Shown: positions 44,701 to 52,150 of the stretch, one piece after another
Position numbering within the stretch: the first letter of the stretch is position 1
How the letters are laid out: the number at the start of each line of letters is the position of its first letter
NCBI GenBank assembly: GCA_964011675.1
Contig: CAXGPR010000004.1
Location: 1-64,000, forward strand
DNA length: 64,000 nt
Reading direction: 5' to 3'
Origin: GCA-2693325 sp964011675
GTDB lineage: Bacteria; Latescibacterota; UBA2968; UBA8231
The notes under the pieces: generated by a model
Told to the model about the DNA's origin: nothing
Databases searched by the model: none
The model's input: the letters and a program-made list of their open reading frames with translations, nothing else
Program-made: the position numbers and the translations under genes

Positions 44701-45291
44701 TTAAAAGCCGTCTCGGAGCAGCTTCCGCTCCGCCTCAACCGCAGCGGCCCACTGCACTTCTTCTCTACCCAGCGGTCCACCTTCGTCGGTATCAGCTGCG
44801 AAAAACCGAAGTACGCGCCGATCGCCGCGCGCCTCAGCCTCAGCAACCAGCGCCTGCACAAGCGGGCACTGGGTAAAATCGTCGCGGTATGGCAGCCCCG
44901 CACGAACGACAAAAGAGGTGATCATATAACGCCAATCTGTTTCTGCTCGATTCGCAGATCCTGAGTGCAGCATATCGCAGTGAAAAAAGATGACATCATC
45001 CGCCTTGGCATTTACCGCAACGACCTGGCCTTTTTCCGCCCCAACGGGCCGATCACCAGCAGCAGACCGGTGAGACCCCGGCAGGGCTATCAGCGGTCCA
45101 CCCAAGCCGTCCATATCCTGTAAATAGCATAGCATGTGCGCGGCCAGTGGCGACGTAAAGGGCTGATGGCCGCTTCCATATACTAGCGACGTGTCAGCGA
45201 GACACGCTTCAATCAGTTTGGATGCTGCGCGGCAGAGCGCTGTGACTGAGTATCCTTGCAAGCAAGGTCTTTTTGGTAAAAAACCGTGCAC
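44701..45291 (-). CDS. Phytanoyl-CoA dioxygenase (PhyH)-family protein, N-terminally truncated
   Basis: 196 aa open frame starting at GTG 45291. It covers the second part of a PhyH-type Fe(II)/2-oxoglutarate enzyme: LCYLQDMDGLGGPLIALPGSHRS (about residues 55-77), then ADDVIFFHCDMLHSGSANR with the late His. The N-terminal 80 or so residues are missing, and the HxD metal motif position reads GHQPF. A stop lies just upstream in frame. It is probably non-functional, like the neighbouring remnants, but the remaining frame is clean. Confidence 0.6.
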   Translation of the reverse strand: MHGFLPKRPCLQGYSVTALCRAASKLIEACLADTSLVYGSGHQPFTSPLAAHMLCYLQDMDGLGGPLIALPGSHRSAAGDRPVGAEKGQVVAVNAKADDVIFFHCDMLHSGSANRAETDWRYMITSFVVRAGLPYRDDFTQCPLVQALVAEAEARGDRRVLRFFAADTDEGGPLGREEVQWAAAVEAERKLLRDGF

Positions 45292-45414
45292 TGCGGGAAG
45301 CCGCAGCGATCACCAAAAATTGTAGCCTCGGCTCAGCTTCACGCAAAGCTGTTCCTTTACTATGCAAGACCCACTAGATGGATGAGAGATATACACACCT
45401 TATAGATAGGACAT

Positions 45415-45455
45415 ATAGCAAAACCGGAGGGAGAAAACCCCTCCGGTTTTGCTAT
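45415..45455 (-). terminator. Rho-independent terminator of the tRNA-Cys/tRNA-Leu unit
   Basis: A perfect 17-bp inverted repeat (ATAGCAAAACCGGAGGG and its complement) with a 7-base loop. It ends 7 bases beyond the 3' end of tRNA-Leu on the minus strand, and the last stem half on that strand contains TTTT. Confidence 0.85.
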
Positions 45456-45461
45456 TTAGGT

Positions 45462-45549
45462 TGGTGCCGAGGGCGGGACTTGAACCCGCACGACCGATAC
45501 GGCCAACGGATTTTAAGTCCGTCGCGTCTACCAATTCCGCCACCCCGGC
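45462..45549 (-). tRNA. tRNA-Leu (anticodon TAA)
   Basis: 88 bases on the minus strand including an encoded CCA. The acceptor stem GCCGGGG pairs with CCUCGGC (one G-U). The anticodon stem-loop reads GGACTTAAAATCC (anticodon UAA), and a long variable arm and the TTCAAGTCC T-loop complete a class II leucine tRNA. Confidence 0.95.
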
Positions 45550-45564
45550 AGCCAGATATAAAAA

Positions 45565-45639
45565 TGGAGGCGGCGCCCGGAATCGAACCGGGGAATAAGG
45601 GCTTTGCAGGCCCCTGCCTTACCACTTGGCCACGCCGCC
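45565..45639 (-). tRNA. tRNA-Cys (anticodon GCA)
   Basis: 75 bases on the minus strand with encoded CCA. The acceptor stem GGCGGCG pairs with CGCCGCC, and the discriminator is U, as expected for cysteine. The anticodon loop reads CCTGCAAAG (GCA), and the T-loop is TTCGATTCC. It is separated from tRNA-Leu by 15 bases. Confidence 0.95.
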
Positions 45640-45668
45640 TCGCGATACCACACAAGAAGGAATTAGTG

Positions 45669-45697
45669 AAAGTAGGGAGCCAATATATTCCTGTCAA
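45669..45697 (-). promoter_or_regulatory. Promoter for the tRNA-Cys/tRNA-Leu unit
   Basis: On the minus strand TTGACA (45692-45697) and TACTTT (45669-45674) are separated by 17 bases, about 30 bases upstream of the tRNA-Cys 5' end. Confidence 0.6.
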
Positions 45698-45784
45698 CCC
45701 GTCTAATATAGGATTAAATGCCAATTTCTCATACGCACTTCATGCCTTATATTTAGCCCAAACCGATCAGGAGGATTACGCGTT

Positions 45785-46579
45785 ATGCAGCAGTATTTAG
45801 ACCTGGTGCGCCACGTACTAGACAACGGTCACGACAAGAGCGACCGAACGGGCGTTGGCACCAGAGCGACTTTTGGCTACCAGATGCGTTTTAATCTGGC
45901 CGAAGGCTTTCCATGTCTCACGACTAAAGAAGTGCGTATTGGCTCCGTCATACGAGAGCTGCAGTGGTTTCTCAAAGGCGATACGAACATCCGTTGGTTA
46001 CAAGAAAAAAATGTTACGATCTGGGATGAATGGGCGGACAAACAAGGAGAATTAGGGCCGGTTTATGGCAAGCAATGGCGTGCCTGGACCAAACCCGATG
46101 GCCAAGTAGTCGACCAGATCCAGCGCGCCATCGACCTGATTAAGAACGATCCGGACTCACGCCGGATTATCGTCAATGCGTGGAACGTTGGCGAACTCGA
46201 TCAAATGGCGCTGACTCCCTGTCATTGTCTGTTCCAATTCTTTGTAGCAGAAGGGCGGCTGTCCTGCCAGCTATATCAGCGCTCCTGTGACGTCGGTTTA
46301 GGCGTGCCATTTAATATCGCCAGCTACGCTTTGCTGACCATGATGATGGCGCAGGTCTGTGACTTACGTCCCGGCGAATTCATCTGGACCGGCGGCGATG
46401 TGCATATTTACGCCAATCACATAGAGGCACTGCGCGAACAACTAACGCGTGCGCCCCGTCCCCTACCCATCATGAAAATAAAAAAGAGAGGACAGGACAT
46501 CTTCCATTTTCGCTACGACGACTTTACGCTACTCGATTACGACCCTCACCCGGCACTTAAAATGGAGATTGCTGTCTGA
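45785..46579 (+). CDS. thyA: Thymidylate synthase
   Basis: Methylates dUMP to dTMP with methylene-tetrahydrofolate. 264 aa, the standard short ThyA length. The catalytic cysteine is in LTPCHCLFQFFV (about residue 146), preceded by the conserved DSRRIIVNAWN and followed by YQRSCDVGLGVPFNIASY. CAGGAGG precedes the ATG. pheA begins 8 bases after its stop. Confidence 0.97.
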   Translation: MQQYLDLVRHVLDNGHDKSDRTGVGTRATFGYQMRFNLAEGFPCLTTKEVRIGSVIRELQWFLKGDTNIRWLQEKNVTIWDEWADKQGELGPVYGKQWRAWTKPDGQVVDQIQRAIDLIKNDPDSRRIIVNAWNVGELDQMALTPCHCLFQFFVAEGRLSCQLYQRSCDVGLGVPFNIASYALLTMMMAQVCDLRPGEFIWTGGDVHIYANHIEALREQLTRAPRPLPIMKIKKRGQDIFHFRYDDFTLLDYDPHPALKMEIAV

Positions 46580-46587
46580 GCCCGCAC

Positions 46588-47400
46588 GTGACGGTTGCCA
46601 TTCAGGGAGAGCTCGGCTCTAATAGTGCGCAGGCCGCCATGCTGCATTTTGGCGAAGATGTAGATCTGTGCACCTGCACTAATTTCACCCAGCTTTTCCA
46701 AGCAGTCAGCCAAGGCCGTGCAGACTACGCCATGGCTCCAGTAGAAAACTCACTGGCGGGTAGTATTCACGAGGTATGGGATCTGCTATTTGAACAAGAG
46801 CCGCATGTTCTGGGTGAATACTACTTTCACGTCAAGCACTTTCTTATTGGCCACTCCGGCAGTCGTGCTACTGAAATCAAACAGGCAGCATCGCATGCTC
46901 AAGCGCTGGCTCAGTGCGCCGTATATTTGCAAAAAATGAATATCCGTGCAATTGAAGAATACGACACAGCCGGCGCCGTTGCGCTGGTGAAAAAACGAGA
47001 AAATTGGCACGAAGCGGCCATTGCTCCCGCCGCTGCTGCGCAGTTATACGATATGGAAATACTGGCTGAAAATATCCAGACAGATGAGCGTAACTTCACG
47101 CGCTTCTTCATCCTCTCCCAAGAACCTGCTCCGACTCAACGAAATCGGCATACGTTGAAGAATACGCTTATTTTTGATATGGAAAACTGCGCCAGTCAAC
47201 TTGACTCTTTGCTTAGAACGCTGAGCGAATACCCGCTCATCAAAGTCGAAACGAGCAAGCGACAGGATCTTCCCTGGGTCTATCGCTGTTACCTAGAGTG
47301 CGTGGGAGATATAGGACGAGACACGTTAAAAACTGTGCGCGCTCAGGTAGGAAACCTCTGTCACCTAACACCCTATTCAATCGGCGAGCATCCCACATAA
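46588..47400 (+). CDS. pheA: Prephenate dehydratase
   Basis: Converts prephenate to phenylpyruvate in phenylalanine synthesis. 270 aa, starting at GTG 46588, without a fused chorismate mutase. The dehydratase domain carries the NFTRFFIL motif (about residue 170) and the earlier APVENSLAGSI block. A C-terminal ACT domain (about 190-265, with SLLRTLSEYPLIKVETS) should mediate phenylalanine feedback inhibition. It is closely linked to thyA. Confidence 0.93.
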   Translation: MTVAIQGELGSNSAQAAMLHFGEDVDLCTCTNFTQLFQAVSQGRADYAMAPVENSLAGSIHEVWDLLFEQEPHVLGEYYFHVKHFLIGHSGSRATEIKQAASHAQALAQCAVYLQKMNIRAIEEYDTAGAVALVKKRENWHEAAIAPAAAAQLYDMEILAENIQTDERNFTRFFILSQEPAPTQRNRHTLKNTLIFDMENCASQLDSLLRTLSEYPLIKVETSKRQDLPWVYRCYLECVGDIGRDTLKTVRAQVGNLCHLTPYSIGEHPT

Positions 47401-47403
47401 GAA

Positions 47404-47772
47404 TCAATCGTCCATCAAGTTGCGCATCTCCGGCCCCTGTTTATCTATAACCCAAGCGCCCATTCGACCATCTCCGTTTAGGTCAGCACGCACGACGAAC
47501 CAAAATTTCTCCTCGTCAATACGCACCTCCCAATCGTACTGATCTATCCAAGGCCAATCTAGCCCCTCGCGCGGATCGGTCGGATCAAAGTAGCGACCGT
47601 GTGCTCCGTAATGGGCAATTTCCAACCAGTAAAGCTGTTCGAGACCTCCCTCTAAGGCAATATAGCGTTCCTGTTCTAGCGAAAGCTGAGAAAAATGCCA
47701 TATTCCCAATACGCTCAGTGCCGCAACGATAAGCACAATCTCAGTCCACAGACCGACGCGTTTTGACACCAT
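47404..47772 (-). CDS. Small membrane-anchored protein of unknown function
   Basis: 122 aa. One N-terminal hydrophobic helix (IVLIVAALSVLGIWHF) precedes a soluble part rich in acidic and aromatic residues, with YGAHGRYFDPTDP near residue 60 and a calcium-like loop ADLNGDGRMGAWVID near residue 97. The overall shape recalls a type II/IV pseudopilin, but the usual G-F-T-L-I-E cleavage motif is absent. It is the last gene of the topA-hslU run, directly after the lipoprotein gene. Confidence 0.6.
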   Translation of the reverse strand: MVSKRVGLWTEIVLIVAALSVLGIWHFSQLSLEQERYIALEGGLEQLYWLEIAHYGAHGRYFDPTDPREGLDWPWIDQYDWEVRIDEEKFWFVVRADLNGDGRMGAWVIDKQGPEMRNLMDD

Positions 47773-49341
47773 TTACCTGAACTCCAACCTGAGGTCTACT
47801 ACTGCATCATCAGCAGCAAGTTCAATCGACGCGCCGTAGTGTGTAATAGCCTCCGGACGAATAAAGGGGAAAAGCGTTCCAGCATCCCATTTTCCATCTC
47901 CATTCAAATCGTCGAAACTCCACAATTGATATGTATCTGCGGGCAATCCATCCACTACAAAATCGCCTTCAGGCGAACAACGCACCGCATAATCACGCCC
48001 CATCTGCTCTGCGCGTAGTCGAACTTCGGCGACTCCTTGCACGCCCAAAACCCGACCCGCAACAGAAGCCCGAGCCTCTACAACAGAGAACACAACCGCC
48101 AATGTGCTATCTGCAAGAGCCAAACCCGCTCGATCAGTCCAATCACTTCCTTTTAGAATGCAACTCCACGAGCCAACTTCCCACAGACTGTCTGGCATAA
48201 ATTCAACGTGCGTGGGCGACAGCCAGCGCCAAGCACCCTGCGGCGCTAGCGTCGAATCGCCACCGACCCATTGCATCCCTTGAACGTCCGCGCGCATAGC
48301 TTCACTAAAGCGCATCTTTAGTGGGTCATTGGCCGTAAGTATCGCGGACTCCAGACCAATCCATTCAGGAGGCTTTGTATCGCGTCGTCCGCTTCCACGC
48401 AGCGATTCTGACCAAGCGAGAACGCGCCCTCCTAAAACAACACGATCGACGTCATAGGTCTTCCCTGCCTCTTGTTGCGCCGTCACAGCATACACTTTAC
48501 GCGCGTCGTCGGTCGCATACAGGAGCTCAACAGATAAATCGTGTATGCGCAATTCAAGCGCATCAATATTGACGGGTTCGGAAAAGAGCAATAGCAACGC
48601 GCCTGAGTGGAGTGATTGTATACGCTCCAAGGTTGCTCCACCTGTCTGCCTGCGCACTAATTCCAAGTTACCCGCCAAACCCAGTGTATCTCTAACAACC
48701 ACATCGCGCGCCGGCAATCCGACCCACTCGTCGGAATTGGGAAGACTGTCCTTATTATCATCGACAAAAGCCAAGAGTTGATATCGCCCAGAGGCCAGTC
48801 GCAAAAATCCGTATTGGCCGTCCACGCCGCTTTGCGTCTGGTACGCTGGTTTTTCGCGGCCAACCTGCCCACTAAAGTTACTCAGATCATAGGCCCATAT
48901 ATGCGCACCGCGCAGCGGGGCCTGTCTCTGATAGACGCGTCCCCGTAGCGCTCCTTGATCTAGGCGCGCACCGGTGGCAAACGCGAGCGAGAAAGACTGC
49001 TCTAATGCGTTGTTACGCAGGTCGCGCGCACCCGTGCCAACCGTTACGACATAAGTGCGGTCGGGACGCAGACCGAGGTCTATGCGCAACGTGCGACCAC
49101 GCCACCGAAATCCGAGCGAATCACTTGGCGAAATAAAGATAGCTTCCTCGGTACGTCTGCGATCCATCGGCTCACTAAATACGATTTCTACGTAACGCTC
49201 CAACGACACGTTGAGTTGATCAACATCAGGACTGTGCGAAAGAATCTGAGGAGGCGTATCGTCTACTGCCCCCCCCTGCGGAGGCCCCACTTTGGCGCAG
49301 GCACAGCACAGACAGAGGATCGAAAAACATAGGAAACGCAT
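47773..49341 (-). CDS. Lipoprotein with Ig-like (Big_5-type) domain
   Basis: 522 aa. The N-terminus is a Cys-rich signal peptide (FLCFSILCLCCACAKVGPP) typical of FCB lipoproteins, leading to DDTPPQILSHSPDVDQLNV. The following SbsA/Big_5 Ig-like domain (about residues 30-120) contains IVFSEPMDRRR. The middle carries a carboxypeptidase-regulatory-like fold (GQYGFLRLASGRYQLLAFVDDN), and the C-terminus repeats it (VVDGLPADTYQLWSFDDLNGDG). The stop abuts the small membrane gene, and its start overlaps the hslU stop. Confidence 0.78.
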   Translation of the reverse strand: MRFLCFSILCLCCACAKVGPPQGGAVDDTPPQILSHSPDVDQLNVSLERYVEIVFSEPMDRRRTEEAIFISPSDSLGFRWRGRTLRIDLGLRPDRTYVVTVGTGARDLRNNALEQSFSLAFATGARLDQGALRGRVYQRQAPLRGAHIWAYDLSNFSGQVGREKPAYQTQSGVDGQYGFLRLASGRYQLLAFVDDNKDSLPNSDEWVGLPARDVVVRDTLGLAGNLELVRRQTGGATLERIQSLHSGALLLLFSEPVNIDALELRIHDLSVELLYATDDARKVYAVTAQQEAGKTYDVDRVVLGGRVLAWSESLRGSGRRDTKPPEWIGLESAILTANDPLKMRFSEAMRADVQGMQWVGGDSTLAPQGAWRWLSPTHVEFMPDSLWEVGSWSCILKGSDWTDRAGLALADSTLAVVFSVVEARASVAGRVLGVQGVAEVRLRAEQMGRDYAVRCSPEGDFVVDGLPADTYQLWSFDDLNGDGKWDAGTLFPFIRPEAITHYGASIELAADDAVVDLRLEFR

Positions 49342-50633
49342 CAGAGCACGTAGCGGCTCAGGTCCTCTCCTTCGAGGTATTTCCCGAGCTTTTCGGATAC
49401 GTAACAGTTGGTAACGTGGATTCTTTTTTTTGGCACTGCAGGCGCGTTAAAGAGCACGTCTTCAAGCAGCGTGGACAACACGGAGCGAAGACGCCTAGCG
49501 CCAATATTCTCGCTCGCCATATTGGCTTCATACGCACAGCGAGCTACAGCGCGTATGGCATCAGGCGAAAACCGCAGTCCCACCCCATCGGCAGCCAGTA
49601 ACGCTACATACTGACTGATTAGCGCGCCACGCGGCTCCGTCAAAATACGGCATAGTTCTTCTTCACCGAGCGCACTCAACTCAACGCGGATCGGAAAACG
49701 TCCCTGTAACTCGGGTGCCAGTTCAGAAAAACGGACCGCGTGAAATGCACCAGCAGCCACAAAAAGAATATGATCAGTATGCACAGTGCCATAGCGCGTA
49801 GAAACGGCGGCTCCCTCCACGATTGGCAAGAGATCGCGCTGAACGCCTTCACGCGAGACTTCTGCGCCGCCGCGATTCACGTCTGCACTCGCAATCTTAT
49901 CAATCTCGTCAATAAAAACAATACCCGTTGTTTCAACTCGCTTTAGCGCTTCAGATACCACTTCAGCCATGTCTATAAGCTGTTCGGTTTCTTCCGCCAT
50001 AAACTGGCGACGCGCTTCGCTCACAGAAATACTACGACGGCGGCTCTCTTGCCCAACGAGTCCCGTGAGCGCCTCCTGTATACTGCGCCCCATCTCTTCG
50101 CTGGCCATGGGACCCAAAACTTCTACGACAGGCGGACGATCGCGCTGCTCTACTTCTACGACAAGATCGTCTAATTCTCCACGACGCAGCTTCTGCATGG
50201 TCTCCCTGCGCGTCCCGCTAGGAGACAGCACTAAATCTAACAGGCGTTTGTCGACGCGACGCTTGGCTTCTTTCTCCACCACGACAGCTCGCTCCTCGCG
50301 CACCATCTGAACGCTTTGCTCCGCTAGGTCGCGCACTATACTCTCTACGTCGCGTCCAACGTAGCCCACCTCTGTAAACTTAGAGGCCTCAACCTTGACA
50401 AAGGGAGCTGCACAGAGTTCCGCCAAACGACGGGCAATTTCCGTCTTGCCGACGCCCGTAGGACCGATCATCAGAATGTTGTTGGGAACGATCTCTTGCC
50501 GCATCGGCTCTTCCACCTGTATCCGACGCCAGCGGTTGCGCAGGGCAATGGCAACCGCCCGCTTAGCCTCTTTCTGCCCGACGATATAACGGTCCAATCG
50601 GGTGACGATCTGACGAGGCGTTAAATCACGCAT
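49341..50633 (-). CDS. hslU: HslU ATPase of the HslUV protease
   Basis: AAA+ unfoldase that feeds substrates to HslV. 430 aa. The N-terminal block (LTPRQIVTRLDRYIVGQ), Walker A (GPTGVGKTE near residue 57), the pore motif VEASKFTEVGYVGRDVES, Walker B (IVFIDEIDKIA) and the sensor region are in place. The C-terminus ends SRYVL, close to the usual HslV-docking tail. It overlaps the hslV stop and is followed by the lipoprotein gene. Confidence 0.97.
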   Translation of the reverse strand: MRDLTPRQIVTRLDRYIVGQKEAKRAVAIALRNRWRRIQVEEPMRQEIVPNNILMIGPTGVGKTEIARRLAELCAAPFVKVEASKFTEVGYVGRDVESIVRDLAEQSVQMVREERAVVVEKEAKRRVDKRLLDLVLSPSGTRRETMQKLRRGELDDLVVEVEQRDRPPVVEVLGPMASEEMGRSIQEALTGLVGQESRRRSISVSEARRQFMAEETEQLIDMAEVVSEALKRVETTGIVFIDEIDKIASADVNRGGAEVSREGVQRDLLPIVEGAAVSTRYGTVHTDHILFVAAGAFHAVRFSELAPELQGRFPIRVELSALGEEELCRILTEPRGALISQYVALLAADGVGLRFSPDAIRAVARCAYEANMASENIGARRLRSVLSTLLEDVLFNAPAVPKKRIHVTNCYVSEKLGKYLEGEDLSRYVL

Positions 50634-51163
50634 TACAGTTCCACCAGACTAATCTGTGCATTGGTGTAAATACAAATTTCGGCGGCAATTTCCAACGAGC
50701 GCTTTACGATTTGCCGCGCGCCTATCCTAGATCCGTCCACATAGGCCCGTGCAGCAGCCAGCGCGAAAGGAGCGCCCGAGCCCACCGCCAAAATCTCATC
50801 ATCCGGTGCCAACAAGTCACCCTCGCCCGAAATAAAGAGCGAACGAGACGCATCCATAGCGACAATCATAGCCTCCAATCGACGCAGATAGCGATCGGTG
50901 CGCCAGTCACGAGAAAGTTCGTGGGCCGCGCGCTCTAAGTTCCCATTAAACTGCTCCAAATGACCCTCTAACTGATCAAGCAGCGCCAGCGCATCGGCCG
51001 TAGCACCAGAAAATCCCACCAGCACGGAATCACCGTACAGTTTGCGTACTTTACAGGTTCGATGTTTGAGTACAATATCTCCTATCGTGACCTGCCCATC
51101 GCTGCCCATGACAACCCGATTCCCCATGCGCAAACCCAACACCGTCGTCGCATGCCGTTCCAT
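50633..51163 (-). CDS. hslV: HslV peptidase of the HslUV protease
   Basis: Proteasome-like peptidase (176 aa) that assembles into a dodecamer with HslU. Removal of the first five residues (MERHA) exposes Thr1 in TTVLGLR. The catalytic Asp in VMGSDGQVT and Lys in VLKHRTCKVRKL are present, as is the VGFSGATADALAL block. It lies between xerC and hslU, the order found in many Firmicutes operons. Confidence 0.97.
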   Translation of the reverse strand: MERHATTVLGLRMGNRVVMGSDGQVTIGDIVLKHRTCKVRKLYGDSVLVGFSGATADALALLDQLEGHLEQFNGNLERAAHELSRDWRTDRYLRRLEAMIVAMDASRSLFISGEGDLLAPDDEILAVGSGAPFALAAARAYVDGSRIGARQIVKRSLEIAAEICIYTNAQISLVEL

Positions 51164-51174
51164 AGCAAACCCCT

Positions 51175-52116
51175 CTATTCGTTGCGCGGATGCGCCTTCG
51201 CATAAACGTGCCGTAGGCGCTCCAATGTTGGCTCAGCATAAGCCTGCGTAGAGACTACAGTCGCATGGCCAAGCATTTCTTTTACAGAAGCGAGATCGGC
51301 GCCAGCGTGCAGGAGATGTGCGGCAAAGCTGTGCCTGAGTAAGTGCGGGCTAAGAGACTCACCGTCGACAACGCGGTGCAAATAGCTATGCACTATGCGC
51401 TGTATGGAACGACGACTAAAGCGTCGACCGCGCCCGTTGAGAAAAAGGGCGCCGGCATCTACCAAGGTAATGTCGAGCTCTATCAGAACTTCCGCTCGGC
51501 GCTGGATATACGTTTTGAGCGCGTCAAGCGCTAGGCTGCCAATAGGAACGGTCCGCTCTTTTCTTCCCTTATGCCCCAAGCGCAACAGCCCCTCATCCAA
51601 GTCGATCGCACCTAGATTCAACTGGACGAGCTCTCCCAGACGCACACCTCCTCCGTAAAAAACTTCGAGAATGGCACGGTCTCGCGCACCACTAAACGTG
51701 TCCGTCGCCGGTAACTCAATTGCTTCTTCTATCTTTTCCAAGGGAAGCTGTGGCCTGGGGCGCTGCTCTACTTCGGGTGTAGCCACGCCGTGAGCTGGAC
51801 TGGCCACCAGAACACCTTCACGACATAGGAAGCGGAAAAACGTGCGTAAAGTGGTCAACTTGCGTGCCACGGTGCTATTTTTCATGCCGCGCATGTGCAA
51901 ATCTTCTGCAAAATCGCCAACGGTAGATCGCTCGACTAGTTTTGCGGGTAGCGATGCATCAGCCATGCGCGGATAGAGAAAACGAGCAAACTGCTGCAGG
52001 TCACAGCGATAGGATTCCAACGTATACGCAGCGTAGTTGCGCTCAACACGCAAATACTCGAGGAAGTGGCGAATGCCCTCTTCAACGCCAGAATCTCTGT
52101 GTAGAGAAGCAGGCAT
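51175..52116 (-). CDS. xerC: XerC tyrosine recombinase
   Basis: 313 aa from the ATG at 52116 (TTG at 52122 possible). All the usual residues are present: Arg in GGGVRLGELVQL, Lys in GHKGRKERTVP, His and Arg in SPHLLRHSFAAHLL, the MLGH histidine and the nucleophile in STQAYAEPT. It would act with XerD at dif to resolve chromosome dimers. It follows topA by 34 bases and precedes hslV by 11 bases. Confidence 0.94.
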   Translation of the reverse strand: MPASLHRDSGVEEGIRHFLEYLRVERNYAAYTLESYRCDLQQFARFLYPRMADASLPAKLVERSTVGDFAEDLHMRGMKNSTVARKLTTLRTFFRFLCREGVLVASPAHGVATPEVEQRPRPQLPLEKIEEAIELPATDTFSGARDRAILEVFYGGGVRLGELVQLNLGAIDLDEGLLRLGHKGRKERTVPIGSLALDALKTYIQRRAEVLIELDITLVDAGALFLNGRGRRFSRRSIQRIVHSYLHRVVDGESLSPHLLRHSFAAHLLHAGADLASVKEMLGHATVVSTQAYAEPTLERLRHVYAKAHPRNE

Positions 52117-52150
52117 AGTCAACGGACTCAGCGATGCTCAGACAAAGTAA

